Shown: positions 9,030 to 17,451 of the stretch, piece after piece
Layout of the letters: each line of letters starts with the position of its first letter
How positions within the stretch are numbered: position 1 is the stretch's first letter
Source of the DNA: an uncultured Alphaproteobacteria bacterium
GTDB taxonomy: Bacteria; Pseudomonadota; Alphaproteobacteria; RF32; CAG-239
Assembly (NCBI GenBank): GCA_934277545.1
Contig: CAKQUG010000005.1
Span: 95,558-159,557, forward strand
Reading direction: 5' to 3'
Length of the DNA stretch: 64,000 nucleotides
Position numbers and translations under genes: made by a program
The notes under the pieces: generated by a model
The model's database searches: none
What the model was told of the DNA's origin: nothing
What the model saw: only the letters and a program-made list of their open reading frames with translations

Positions 9030-10688
9030 TTATTCATTATCCAAAAATGCCACATGCAGCAGTGTAACTGGTTTTATTTCCGTTGCCGCAAAAACACGGC
9101 GGCGAATCTGCCCGCGAATAAAATCTTCTATCTGCGTATGATTTTCAGACTCCAGCAACTTCTTTTCTATAAGAGGCTTTACAGCTGCCAAAATTTCGTC
9201 AGCCAGCTTATTCCAATCATCTTCCTCTAAAATATCTATAGAAGACATCTGCAAATCTAACAGCTTTTTATCTTTAATCACGGCACTGATAAACATGCTG
9301 CAATTAAAAGCAATACGGCGGCGGTTTCTAATCAGCTGTGAGCCGAGCGATACCGGACGATTTCTATCCCAACCGATAATATCGCAGAAAACCTGTTCCA
9401 AAAGCTCAATATGATTGTTGTGCAGCAAACACATATCGCCGTTGCGCGCCGAAAAAACTTCTTTAATACCGCAGCTCAAAGCAAAACGCTTATGTTCGCG
9501 GATAAACTTTTTATCACCATGCACCGGCAGTACCACAGCCGGTTTCAATAAATCGTACATACGTTTCAAATCTTCGCGGCACGCGTGTCCGGAAGTATGA
9601 ACCAACTCGGTTTCATCGGTAATAACCGTCGCTCCCTGCGCCGCCAATTTATCTTGCATACGTTCAATTTTATCTTCATTTCCCGGAATCATCTTAGACG
9701 AGAAAATAATCGTATCCGAATTATCCAACTTTATATATTTGCTTTCGCCGTTGGCAATAATGCTCAACGCACTACGATAATTGGCCTGTGAACCGGTACA
9801 GATATAAAGCACTTTATCTGCTGGAATATCTTTAGCCTCCTCCATGGTATGAACCGGAGGTAAATCTTGTAAATAACCACATTCTTTGGCAATTTTAATG
9901 TTGTTAATCAAAGTGCGTCCCAGCAATACCGGAGTTCTCCCCGCTTTGTCAGCAGCTAAAATCAAACTTTCCAAACGCATCAGATTGGACGCAAAGCAGG
10001 TTACAATCAATCCGCCCTCAATTTGCGGCACAATATCCATTAAACTTTTACGCACTTCAGCTTCAGACGGCGATTTTTTATCAACCATGATATTAGTCGA
10101 ATCGCAAACCAACATTGAAACGCCTTCATTTGAAAGTTTTTTCAACGCTTCAAAATCTGTCGGCAACATAGAAAGCGCTTCATCATCAAAACGCCAATCC
10201 GTCGCATGTAATATATTGCCGTATTTAGTGCGAATTGCCAAAGCGCAGGTTTGCGGCACCGAATGAGCAATGGATATAAACTCAACGCTGAAATTAGGCA
10301 ATTCTACCGTTCTTTGCTGATTTACCGAAACCAACGGAACCACATCTTCCATTTTAAATTCCGTCAAACGCGATTTAATCAACCCCAAAGTAAAATCCAT
10401 TGCATAAACCGGACATTGCAAATGCGGCCAAATTTGAGCAATGGCTCCAAGGTGGTCTTCATGTCCGTGAGTGATGAACAAACCTTCTATATCATCTTTG
10501 TAGGCGTCCAAAAATTCCGGAGAAGCATAGGCCAAGTCCATTCCCGGATATTCATCCAGCAAAAAACCATAGCCGGCGTCAACCACAATTATTTTGCCGT
10601 CCACCGCATACATATACATATTCATACCGATTTCGTCGGCCCCGCCCAGCGGCAAAAAATAAATTCCTTCTTTTTTAAAATCACTCAT
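9030..10688 (-). CDS. rnj: ribonuclease J
   Basis: 552 residues. Metallo-beta-lactamase/beta-CASP nuclease with 5'-3' exo- and endonuclease activity in mRNA decay and rRNA maturation. The catalytic zinc motif is THGHEDHLGA (HxHxDH). Further ligands are in SIAHSVPQTCALAI and ATDWRFDD, with the beta-CASP motif GSQANYRSAL and HTSGHACREDL. The C-terminal ~100 residues form the dimerisation domain. The gene overlaps birA by 8 bases. The order nuoN-birA-rnj is typical of alphaproteobacteria. Confidence 0.93.
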   Translation of the reverse strand: MSDFKKEGIYFLPLGGADEIGMNMYMYAVDGKIIVVDAGYGFLLDEYPGMDLAYASPEFLDAYKDDIEGLFITHGHEDHLGAIAQIWPHLQCPVYAMDFTLGLIKSRLTEFKMEDVVPLVSVNQQRTVELPNFSVEFISIAHSVPQTCALAIRTKYGNILHATDWRFDDEALSMLPTDFEALKKLSNEGVSMLVCDSTNIMVDKKSPSEAEVRKSLMDIVPQIEGGLIVTCFASNLMRLESLILAADKAGRTPVLLGRTLINNIKIAKECGYLQDLPPVHTMEEAKDIPADKVLYICTGSQANYRSALSIIANGESKYIKLDNSDTIIFSSKMIPGNEDKIERMQDKLAAQGATVITDETELVHTSGHACREDLKRMYDLLKPAVVLPVHGDKKFIREHKRFALSCGIKEVFSARNGDMCLLHNNHIELLEQVFCDIIGWDRNRPVSLGSQLIRNRRRIAFNCSMFISAVIKDKKLLDLQMSSIDILEEDDWNKLADEILAAVKPLIEKKLLESENHTQIEDFIRGQIRRRVFAATEIKPVTLLHVAFLDNE

Positions 10689-11415
10689 TTTTATTCATCT
10701 CTTCAAAAAATACATCTCCCGCCAATATTTTTTTAATACCGACCGGTGTTTTTAACAATAACGCGGCATTTTCATCTATTCCCATAAAAATGCCCTTTTC
10801 TTCTTTGCCGTTTTGGCGAATTATAATTTCCTTCTCCAAATTTTTGGCATTTTTGAGCCATTCCTCACGCAGAACTGCAAAACCTCTGGTTTGCAGTAAG
10901 CTCAAATTCTGCGAAAAACTTTCCATAAACAGCTGCAAAAACTTTATTGCCGATATTTTTATTCCACATTCCGCCAATGATGTTATTTTATAAACGGCGT
11001 CGGCAAGTTTCGGGCTGTCGGCGATATTAACGCCCACTCCGATAATCATATACTTTTCCGCGCCTTTTTCAAGCAAAATTCCGCTTACTTTGGCATTATT
11101 CAGCAGCACGTCGTTCGGCCACTTCAATTTTACGCCGGCATTAGGCGAGATTTTTTTGATTGCCTGCAACAAACTCAGAGACGCCGCAAACGCCAATTCT
11201 CCGGATTTTTGCAATTCATATTCAAAAGCCATGGAAAAAAATAAATTTCCGTCGCAGCTACTCCAATTTCGACCGCGGCGGCCACGGCCTGCTGTTTGTT
11301 TTTTAGCGCAAACCACCACATATTTATTCGGCTCATTACAATATTTTTGTATTTCATCATTAGTGCTGGCGACTTCATCTTCTAAATAATAAACCCATTT
11401 GTCATTCAGCGCCAT
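10681..11415 (-). CDS. birA: biotin--[acetyl-CoA-carboxylase] ligase
   Basis: 244 residues. Activates biotin with ATP and attaches it to the carboxyl carrier protein of acetyl-CoA carboxylase. The biotinyl-AMP loop is visible as AGRGRRGRNWSS, followed by KLKWPNDVLLNNAKVSGILLE, which holds the catalytic Lys region. The N-terminal winged-helix repressor domain of E. coli BirA is missing, so this is a monofunctional ligase. The start lies inside the 3' end of nuoN (10-base overlap) and the 3' end overlaps rnj, so expression is coupled to both. Confidence 0.92.
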   Translation of the reverse strand: MALNDKWVYYLEDEVASTNDEIQKYCNEPNKYVVVCAKKQTAGRGRRGRNWSSCDGNLFFSMAFEYELQKSGELAFAASLSLLQAIKKISPNAGVKLKWPNDVLLNNAKVSGILLEKGAEKYMIIGVGVNIADSPKLADAVYKITSLAECGIKISAIKFLQLFMESFSQNLSLLQTRGFAVLREEWLKNAKNLEKEIIIRQNGKEEKGIFMGIDENAALLLKTPVGIKKILAGDVFFEEMNKNE

Positions 11416-12830
11416 GCCAAAGCTCCTTCAAAAATCAATTCAAAATCCTGTATTAAAAAATGCGGCTGCAGAGTTAATATTACCATCAACAGCGCCACAC
11501 CGAAAATTGCCGTATAAATTCCGCGGTCGGCACGGTCAAAAGCAATGTTGCTGTTTTCAAAATATAAAGTTCTGACAATTTGCAAATAAGCGTAAACCAA
11601 AACCAAAAACGCGGCCAGCACAATACTCAGCTGATAAAAATTATTGTGAAAAACCAAATCGCTGACCACAGCAAACACGCCTAAAAAACCTAAAAACGGC
11701 GGAAAGCCTATCAATGAAAATAAAAAGAATGTCAGCATAGCCGAAATATAAGGACGGCGAAACGACGCGCCCTCAAAATCACTGAGCATAAACAGGTATT
11801 CGCCTTTATTTTTCAGCCCGAACAAACAAGCGCAAACTCCGCACATCGCCAATAAATAAACCGCTAAATAGATAAACGCCGTATTTAAGGCATCGGCAGT
11901 TAAACGCTGCAGTACTAAAAAAATTATTCCCTGCTGACACACCGAACTATAAGCGAAAATTTTGCGGATGTTTTTACCGCTGCAAGCGCCGACCGAGCCC
12001 ACGAACAGCGAAAGAATCGCCAGCCCTTGGCAAAACAAGGTCAGACGCGGCTCAACCGAAGATAAAACCTGCGTGTTCATTTTTATAAATGCCGCCCAAC
12101 AGGCGCCAATCGGCACTAAAGTAAAATAGGTAAAAACCGGCAGCACGATTTGCCCTGTGGTTTCTGTATACCAAAAATGCAAAGGCGCCAAGCCTAAAAA
12201 GAATACAAAAGCCAAAATCAAAACCGTCGCGGCTAAAAACGTTTTTATCTCGGCAGCTCCGTTTTCAAAATATCCACCCAAAATATCATAGTTCAAATCA
12301 TTGGTTTGCATATACAAAAACAAAACACACCCGGAAAACAAACCAAGCACAAAAACAGCGGAAAAAGCGTATAAACGGCTGCTGATATAAATGTCTTTGC
12401 GTTTATCGGCACGGATAAACTGCAAATAATTCGCAGCTGCCATCAAAACAAATGCCGCCCAAGTCAGCCCCAAATTTTTTGACATTATTAAAAGCAGGCC
12501 AGCCAAACCGGAGGCCAGCAAGCCGCAGCCCCAAAGCGCGCAACCGACATTCATGCTGGCGTACCATTTGCGCGACAAAAACAACGTGGCGCAAATAGCG
12601 GCAAACAAGATGATTTCAAACAAAAGCGTAAATTTATCGGCCTGTAAAAAATCGGCAAAAGCCGTGCGGTTATAAAAAATCACGCTGCAGCCAAAACTCA
12701 TGATTGTAAAAATTTTTGCCAATCGAAAAACCATTCCGACGGCTGCTTCACGGATATAGCAGACAAACAAAGCCACAACACCCAGCGCCAACAGCCATAA
12801 AGGAGAAAGATATAAAGCATTTTCAATCAT
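11406..12830 (-). CDS. nuoN: NADH-quinone oxidoreductase subunit N, highly divergent
   Basis: 474 residues, about 14 membrane helices; antiporter-like subunit of complex I. Assignment rests on gene order (L-M-N-birA-rnj) and weak motif matches: FFLGLAPLHFW matches the helix-7 motif FKLSLVPFHLW, and GFPPFLGFLGVF matches the helix-12 motif. Compared with E. coli NuoN as I recall it, the charged residues used for proton transfer are gone: E133 aligns with V128, K217 with F211, K247 with P240, K395 with V385. It may therefore be structural rather than proton-pumping. It is in one operon with nuoM and overlaps birA. Confidence 0.75.
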   Translation of the reverse strand: MIENALYLSPLWLLALGVVALFVCYIREAAVGMVFRLAKIFTIMSFGCSVIFYNRTAFADFLQADKFTLLFEIILFAAICATLFLSRKWYASMNVGCALWGCGLLASGLAGLLLIMSKNLGLTWAAFVLMAAANYLQFIRADKRKDIYISSRLYAFSAVFVLGLFSGCVLFLYMQTNDLNYDILGGYFENGAAEIKTFLAATVLILAFVFFLGLAPLHFWYTETTGQIVLPVFTYFTLVPIGACWAAFIKMNTQVLSSVEPRLTLFCQGLAILSLFVGSVGACSGKNIRKIFAYSSVCQQGIIFLVLQRLTADALNTAFIYLAVYLLAMCGVCACLFGLKNKGEYLFMLSDFEGASFRRPYISAMLTFFLFSLIGFPPFLGFLGVFAVVSDLVFHNNFYQLSIVLAAFLVLVYAYLQIVRTLYFENSNIAFDRADRGIYTAIFGVALLMVILTLQPHFLIQDFELIFEGALAWR

Positions 12831-12839
12831 TTTATTTTC

Positions 12840-14249
12840 CTAAAACACAAACCACAGCGGGTTAAAAAATGATAAAAACAAAACTATTACCACACCGCTC
12901 AAAAACATTTGCTGCTTTATTGATAAATCTTTCAGATTTTCGGCTTTTTCGTCATGCTGACGTAAATCGCGCATCATATAAAGCTCGTGCAGCAATGAAA
13001 GCGCCACTAAAGTCAAAGCCGTCATCACCCACAGCCCGACAATAAAGTTTTCTTGAAAAATCTCGGAAATCAGCACAAAATTATTCCAAAACAATGAGGA
13101 AATCGGCAAACCGATTGCTGTTAAAACAAAAAACGACATCACAATCGAAAAACGAGGCATATAAGCCAAAATTCCGCGGTAGCCGCAGGTTTGCTGCTGG
13201 CATTTTTCTTCAAACTGCAAATCAAGCACCACCAGCGACGAGGTAACAATCAAAAAAATAAACAGCGAATAAGCAATATTCATTTTCAAAGTATCCACCG
13301 GCAGAATAACCGCCAGCAAAAAAAACAGATAGTAAACGGTGGAATATGAAAACATTTTATATAAAAACTGCCGGCTGACAAGACCTATCAGCGCCAAAAA
13401 AAGCATGGTCAACACCGTAAACACTTCAATATACGGCAAATATAAACTAATGCTGTCCGGCACAGATAAAGGCCAAAAACGTGCGAATCCGTAAAGCCCG
13501 GTCAGCGGCAGCATATTAACCATAATATAAACCAGCGGATTGCGGATATTGGCACTGACAGAAGCTATCCAAGAATGAAACGGCCAAACCGGTATTCTTG
13601 AAATAAAGGCAAGACAAACGGCCGTCCACACCAAAAGACCGACATGCGGAGACATATCAACTAAAGCTATTTCCGAAAGCCGCACATTGCCATGATAGAA
13701 CTTATACAAAATTAAAGTTGCCGCGAACAAAAATAAAATACCGATAAAATTATAAATAAAAAAACGATAGAGAGTTTGTATTTTTTTAGCGCTTCCGCCC
13801 GCCCCCACCAGCATAAACAAAGGCAGCAGCATACCGGCAAAAAACGCATAAAACGAAAGTAAATCGCCGGCTGTGAAAAAGGCCGTCAGCATACCGGCAA
13901 AATACAGCGTTAATAACAATATCATCTTATTTTTGCGGTGCGTCTGATTCAATCCGGCCATGCCGATAATTAAAGCCATGTAAAAAGCCAATATCAGCAG
14001 CAGAGCAAAAGCATCAACCCCAAAATACAGTTCAAATCCAATGTTTTCCAGCCAATTAAACGAAAAGCCGGCGATTTCTTCGGTTTTATTTTCTCCGGCA
14101 AAAGAAAACAGGCGCAGCACAGTCAAAATATTGGCAGACAGTGTAAACAAAACCACGTTATAGGCGTTGTTCTTATTATCCGGCGCGGTCAAAACAAAAA
14201 AACATCCGATAATCGGCAGCAGCAGCATTACCAAAATCAACTCCGGCAT
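12840..14249 (-). CDS. nuoM: NADH-quinone oxidoreductase subunit M, highly divergent
   Basis: 469 residues from the ATG that overlaps the nuoL stop (TGATG); an upstream in-frame ATG would put 25 polar residues first and lies inside nuoL, so it is rejected. About 14 helices. The motif FYAFFAGMLLPLF matches the helix-5 motif FYFFFEMMLVPMY, and RIPVWPFHSW matches KMPVVPLHGW, so the family is recognisable. Key charged positions (E. coli numbering from memory) are replaced: E144 by A138, K234 by R218, K265 by L249, E407 by N390. Membrane arm of complex I by context; proton translocation is doubtful. Confidence 0.78.
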   Translation of the reverse strand: MPELILVMLLLPIIGCFFVLTAPDNKNNAYNVVLFTLSANILTVLRLFSFAGENKTEEIAGFSFNWLENIGFELYFGVDAFALLLILAFYMALIIGMAGLNQTHRKNKMILLLTLYFAGMLTAFFTAGDLLSFYAFFAGMLLPLFMLVGAGGSAKKIQTLYRFFIYNFIGILFLFAATLILYKFYHGNVRLSEIALVDMSPHVGLLVWTAVCLAFISRIPVWPFHSWIASVSANIRNPLVYIMVNMLPLTGLYGFARFWPLSVPDSISLYLPYIEVFTVLTMLFLALIGLVSRQFLYKMFSYSTVYYLFFLLAVILPVDTLKMNIAYSLFIFLIVTSSLVVLDLQFEEKCQQQTCGYRGILAYMPRFSIVMSFFVLTAIGLPISSLFWNNFVLISEIFQENFIVGLWVMTALTLVALSLLHELYMMRDLRQHDEKAENLKDLSIKQQMFLSGVVIVLFLSFFNPLWFVF

Positions 14250-15916
14250 CAGTTTGTTCCTCCCGCAAAATAAGCATATATCCACAGCGCCGTTAAAAGC
14301 AGCAGCATTACAATTCCGCCCCACACGCGATTATAGTGCATATTGCGGAACAGCCTGATTGCTCCGTTCAGCAAAAACACCGAAATTCCAACCACAGTTT
14401 TTTCAATTATCATACGGTCGATAATAACCGCCAGAACCCGGCCAATCCATTGCAGAGGCTTTACAATAAAATAATTATAAAACACGCCAAAAAAATCGGT
14501 GTCTTGCACAAATTTGCAAGAATAAACACCGTAAACAAAACCGGGAATCGGCAAAAGCAATAATAAAACAATACCGATAAACACCATAATGTTAAATGAA
14601 TTAAAAATGATTTGCGAGTTGAAAACAGCATACACGACAGCCGCCGCCGTCAACACCCAATACCACATTTTTGCGCTGTGTCTGTTTTTTTGTGTTTCGC
14701 CGCTTTTCCCGATAATATAGAAATGCCAAAGCTGCAGCAAAGCAATAATATAAATAACCAGCCATCCGAGCAGGCAGTATTGCTCTTTTATTTGCGGATA
14801 AACATAGTTAATTTCGCAAAGCAACAGCGTCAAACAACCGAATCCCGCGGCACATTTCAGTTTCCAATTCGGCAGCCGGCAGTTTTTTATTTTTAACAGG
14901 CTGACATTGCGATTTGTTTGATAATATACATAATACAGCAGACTTGTTGCCAAATATTGACAGATTAGCAGCCAAGAAAAAGATTCATTCCAAATAAAGC
15001 CGTTTTTATCAAGCAAAAACACTAAGAGCGCCCAAAACAAAATCTGCTGATAAATGACCTTTAATTTCAAATTTTCCGCCAACCAAAAACATAAAGCCGC
15101 CCAGCCGGCGCTTAAAAGGCAGATATAATGCAGCATCGGTTTGAAATAAATTGAAGTTTGCCACAGCAAGCTGAATTTCAGCAATAAAATTAAAGCCGCG
15201 GCCGGAGATGATAAAAATAAAACATTTTGCAGACGGTGAAAACGAATTTCTTTCAGCGGCTGGATTCCGCCCTGAAACGGAATCAGCCCAAATTTTATAC
15301 ACACGGCAAAGAATCCGGCAATCGCCACAAAATCCTTATGAAAGCCGATTCGGTCATATTTTAGAATCTGCCGCATATCCAAGGATTCCAGCTGGCAGTT
15401 AACCACCGCCAAAACCGTAAACAAAATCATGTCGGCTATCAGGTTAAAAGTAGCATAACACTTTGAATTTTCCACATCGTGTATCAACAATAAAGCCAGT
15501 ACGTCCACCAAAAACAAACCGGAAAGCAGCTGCACCAAGTTATTGCTGGTAAACATAGTAATCAGCGCCGCCAAATTAAAAAGCACGACCGCGTCAAACG
15601 CGCAGCGCCGTTCTTCATTTCTGAAAATGACATTATAACCGAGAGCCAAAACCGTTAAGCCGAAAAACGGCAAAATAAACTTGCAATTATAAGTATTTGA
15701 AACAATATCAAACATAATGTTGCCGCTGGGCGAGCTGTTCCATATAAAAGAAAAAAACTGTTCCGCGGCAATATCGCTTTGTAAAAAGAATCGGCCAAGC
15801 AAAAACGCCGTAAACAAAAAAATCAGGCAAGACAAAACCTTATCGGTCTTTATGCCTGATTTAAAACAACTGAAAAAGGCAACAATAATTAACAGAAATA
15901 CCGTGTCTGCAATCAT
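14249..15916 (-). CDS. nuoL: NADH-quinone oxidoreductase subunit L, highly divergent
   Basis: 555 residues, clearly shorter than usual NuoL (about 610-650). About 14-16 helices; the C-terminal lateral helix region can still be imagined in the segment ending FFGVFYNYFIVKPLQWIGRV, which resembles the NuoL C-terminus. Around helix 5, SGLFLVDVLALLLI replaces the GWE-VGLCSYLLIG motif, so the Glu144 equivalent is F135. Helix 7 keeps one Lys (K208 in AVCIKFGLIPFQ), but the TWLPDAM and IHAATMV motifs are missing. It starts 16 bases after a small upstream gene and overlaps nuoM by one base. Assigned mainly from gene order. Confidence 0.72.
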   Translation of the reverse strand: MIADTVFLLIIVAFFSCFKSGIKTDKVLSCLIFLFTAFLLGRFFLQSDIAAEQFFSFIWNSSPSGNIMFDIVSNTYNCKFILPFFGLTVLALGYNVIFRNEERRCAFDAVVLFNLAALITMFTSNNLVQLLSGLFLVDVLALLLIHDVENSKCYATFNLIADMILFTVLAVVNCQLESLDMRQILKYDRIGFHKDFVAIAGFFAVCIKFGLIPFQGGIQPLKEIRFHRLQNVLFLSSPAAALILLLKFSLLWQTSIYFKPMLHYICLLSAGWAALCFWLAENLKLKVIYQQILFWALLVFLLDKNGFIWNESFSWLLICQYLATSLLYYVYYQTNRNVSLLKIKNCRLPNWKLKCAAGFGCLTLLLCEINYVYPQIKEQYCLLGWLVIYIIALLQLWHFYIIGKSGETQKNRHSAKMWYWVLTAAAVVYAVFNSQIIFNSFNIMVFIGIVLLLLLPIPGFVYGVYSCKFVQDTDFFGVFYNYFIVKPLQWIGRVLAVIIDRMIIEKTVVGISVFLLNGAIRLFRNMHYNRVWGGIVMLLLLTALWIYAYFAGGTN

Positions 15917-15932
15917 TTAAGCCTGCTTCAGA

Positions 15933-16253
15933 TTAAGAAATAATCAAATTTTGAACGTTTTTAACCAAACGAACCGGAACAATATATTCACGTTCCACAT
16001 CATCGTTATCAATTTCCACGACTAAAACTTCCGATACGGATTTCAGCGGAGAGCGAGCGTCTTTATCAATATCATTAAATGCCACCGAACTTTCCTGCGA
16101 ACGATACAGCAAGGCTCTGTCGCTGCCGTCATAAATAAAACGAGGATTTTCAGGTCCGCCGGCACGGCTATCCATCATCAACATAATCTCACCCTTAGCG
16201 TTTTGAAAAATACTATATTTTCCTTTTTTACCGATTTCATTGCTAATAGTCAT
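15933..16253 (-). CDS. small hypothetical protein upstream of nuoL
   Basis: 106 residues, soluble, no signal peptide, mildly acidic; no family recognised. Contains a segment rich in beta-forming residues at both ends (KYSIFQNAKGEIMLMMDS and EYIVPVRLVKNVQNLIIS). The ATG follows GAGGTT. It is the first gene of the nuoLMN-birA-rnj transcript, 16 bases before nuoL, a place where nuoK would be expected in a standard operon; it is not a membrane protein and so is not NuoK. Confidence 0.7.
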   Translation of the reverse strand: MTISNEIGKKGKYSIFQNAKGEIMLMMDSRAGGPENPRFIYDGSDRALLYRSQESSVAFNDIDKDARSPLKSVSEVLVVEIDNDDVEREYIVPVRLVKNVQNLIIS

Positions 16254-16363
16254 ACATAACCTCTAAAAACAAAAGTTTTCCTCAAATTTTAAGGAATAGT
16301 AACATACAAATCTTAATAAATAAACACTAAATTAAATTTTTTTAACTTTTTTTATTTTTTCTA

Positions 16364-16392
16364 TTGACTTCCGCAATTTTATCTAATATAAG
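16364..16392 (+). promoter_or_regulatory. promoter of tRNA-Lys
   Basis: TTGACT, 17-base spacer, TATAAG; predicted start about 7-8 bases before the mature 5' end of the tRNA. The rpmH promoter in this window has the same two hexamers and spacing. Confidence 0.7.
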
Positions 16393-16406
16393 CATACTCG
16401 TTAAGC

Positions 16407-16482
16407 GAGTTCGTAGCTCAGTCGGTAGAGCATTTGACTTTTAATCAAAGGGTCGCGGGTTCGAATCCCACCGAGCTCACCA
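16407..16482 (+). tRNA. tRNA-Lys (anticodon TTT)
   Basis: 76 nucleotides with encoded CCA. Acceptor GAGTTCG pairs with CGAGCTC (one G-U), D stem GCTC/GAGC, anticodon stem TTTGA/TCAAA with loop CTTTTAA (anticodon at 16440-16442), and T loop TTCGAAT. The T stem GCGGG/CCCAC has a C-A mismatch at the 50:64 pair. Own promoter upstream and terminator downstream, so it is transcribed alone. Confidence 0.96.
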
Positions 16483-16488
16483 ACAGTA

Positions 16489-16513
16489 AAGCCACCTTTA
16501 TGGTGGCTTTTTT
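16489..16513 (+). terminator. terminator after tRNA-Lys
   Basis: AAGCCACC pairs with GGTGGCTT across a five-base loop and runs into six T residues, seven bases after the tRNA CCA end. Confidence 0.9.
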
Positions 16514-16571
16514 GTTTGTGTTGCACATCTTTAGCCGCTTTTTAATTCTTGACAAAATTGCTTTTATCAGA

Positions 16572-16599
16572 TTGACAAAAAGAATTGACTTTTTAATAT
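16572..16599 (+). promoter_or_regulatory. probable promoter of the AT-rich orphan gene
   Basis: TTGACA, 16-base spacer, TAATAT. A second overlapping option (TTGACT, 17 bases, ATAATA) lies slightly downstream. Both precede the gene's AGGAAGGATAAGG ribosome site region. Confidence 0.45.
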
Positions 16600-16675
16600 T
16601 TTATGCCATAATAAAACTATAAGAGGATATTTTAATTTTCTTGAAAAGATAACGCTATTTAGGAAGGATAAGGTC

Positions 16676-17302
16676 ATGGAAGAATATAAAATTGATGAAA
16701 ATACAACATATATTGATGATGGCAGTTTAAAAATCATAAAATATGCTAAACAGGACGACCAGAGCTTAGTTGTTAAATTCAGAGAAAATGATGAATATAT
16801 TGTCATAGAGCACGTCGGCGATTGTACCAGCGATACACTATATCGTGTAAATGCAGAGATATACACCGAAAAGCCGATAAAAGGCGAAGAAAAGCAGACT
16901 GAAGAAAAAAAATTATCTAAGTTTGAAAAAGCTAAAAATAAGCTGTTGTCAAAGATTTTGGCAAAAAAAAGCAATTCAAATAACTCTGAAGCAACAACAC
17001 CTAAAGAAACTTTTTCTAAAGAAGTTTTATTTAATAAAGATATTTATAACCCTAATCGTACTTTAGATGATTTTTTAGCAAATCCTATTCAATTAGAACC
17101 TGAATATAAATCTATTAATAAGGTTTTGGAATCTGCTCGTCAAACCATCATAACCGATGGATATAGATTGAAAAAAGAAGCTGATAAAGTTCGTCTTGAA
17201 CAACTAGAAGCTAAATATGCTAAAGAAGACAAAGCCGCTTCTGCGAAAAGAAGTGCTTTGGATAACGATGTTGCTCGCAAGTTAAAAGATTTTGGAAGAT
17301 AA
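16676..17302 (+). CDS. hypothetical charged protein
   Basis: 208 residues, no signal peptide or membrane segment, no family recognised. N-terminal ~65 residues look like a small beta domain (KIIKYAKQDDQSLVVKF, EYIVIEHVGD). A Lys/Glu-rich linker follows, and the C-terminal ~60 residues are strongly helical (RLKKEADKVRLEQLEAKYAK), probably a coiled coil. The gene is noticeably more AT-rich than its neighbours, sits directly behind a tRNA gene with its own promoter and a 17-bp terminator hairpin, and is not in an operon. This fits an acquired gene, but there is no integrase or direct repeat of the tRNA end. Confidence 0.75.
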   Translation: MEEYKIDENTTYIDDGSLKIIKYAKQDDQSLVVKFRENDEYIVIEHVGDCTSDTLYRVNAEIYTEKPIKGEEKQTEEKKLSKFEKAKNKLLSKILAKKSNSNNSEATTPKETFSKEVLFNKDIYNPNRTLDDFLANPIQLEPEYKSINKVLESARQTIITDGYRLKKEADKVRLEQLEAKYAKEDKAASAKRSALDNDVARKLKDFGR

Positions 17303-17330
17303 TTGTTTTTGCGAGTTTTAGATATTCAAA

Positions 17331-17367
17331 TAATAACGCCTAAGAAAGTATTTCTTAGGCGTTATTA
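17331..17367 (+). terminator. terminator of the orphan gene
   Basis: Perfect 17-bp inverted repeat (TAATAACGCCTAAGAAA and its complement) with a three-base loop, ending in an A/T-rich tail with only a short T run. It lies 29 bases after the stop codon. Confidence 0.75.
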
Positions 17368-17393
17368 TTTAGAGTATGTATTTAAATTGCTAC

Positions 17394-17430
17394 AAAAAAA
17401 CTCTCAATCATTACGAATGAGAGCTTTTTT
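17394..17430. terminator. terminator of rplKAJL (bidirectional)
   Basis: CTCTCA pairs with TGAGAG, extended by TC/GA inside, flanked by seven A residues on the left and six T residues on the right. On the minus strand it lies about 20 bases after the rplL stop and ends in a T run, closing the ribosomal operon. Confidence 0.82.
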
Positions 17431-17451
17431 GTAACTGATTATAAAGTTAAA

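Noticed and set aside
14250..14324. N-terminal extension of NuoM
   Set aside because: The extra 25 residues are polar, lie inside nuoL, and the ATG overlapping the nuoL stop is the natural coupled start.
11406..15916. Assignment of the three antiporter-like genes to Mrp antiporter or hydrogenase-4
   Set aside because: Their order and the birA-rnj neighbours are those of alphaproteobacterial nuoLMN, and no Mrp or hydrogenase genes accompany them. The divergence is reported as a finding instead.
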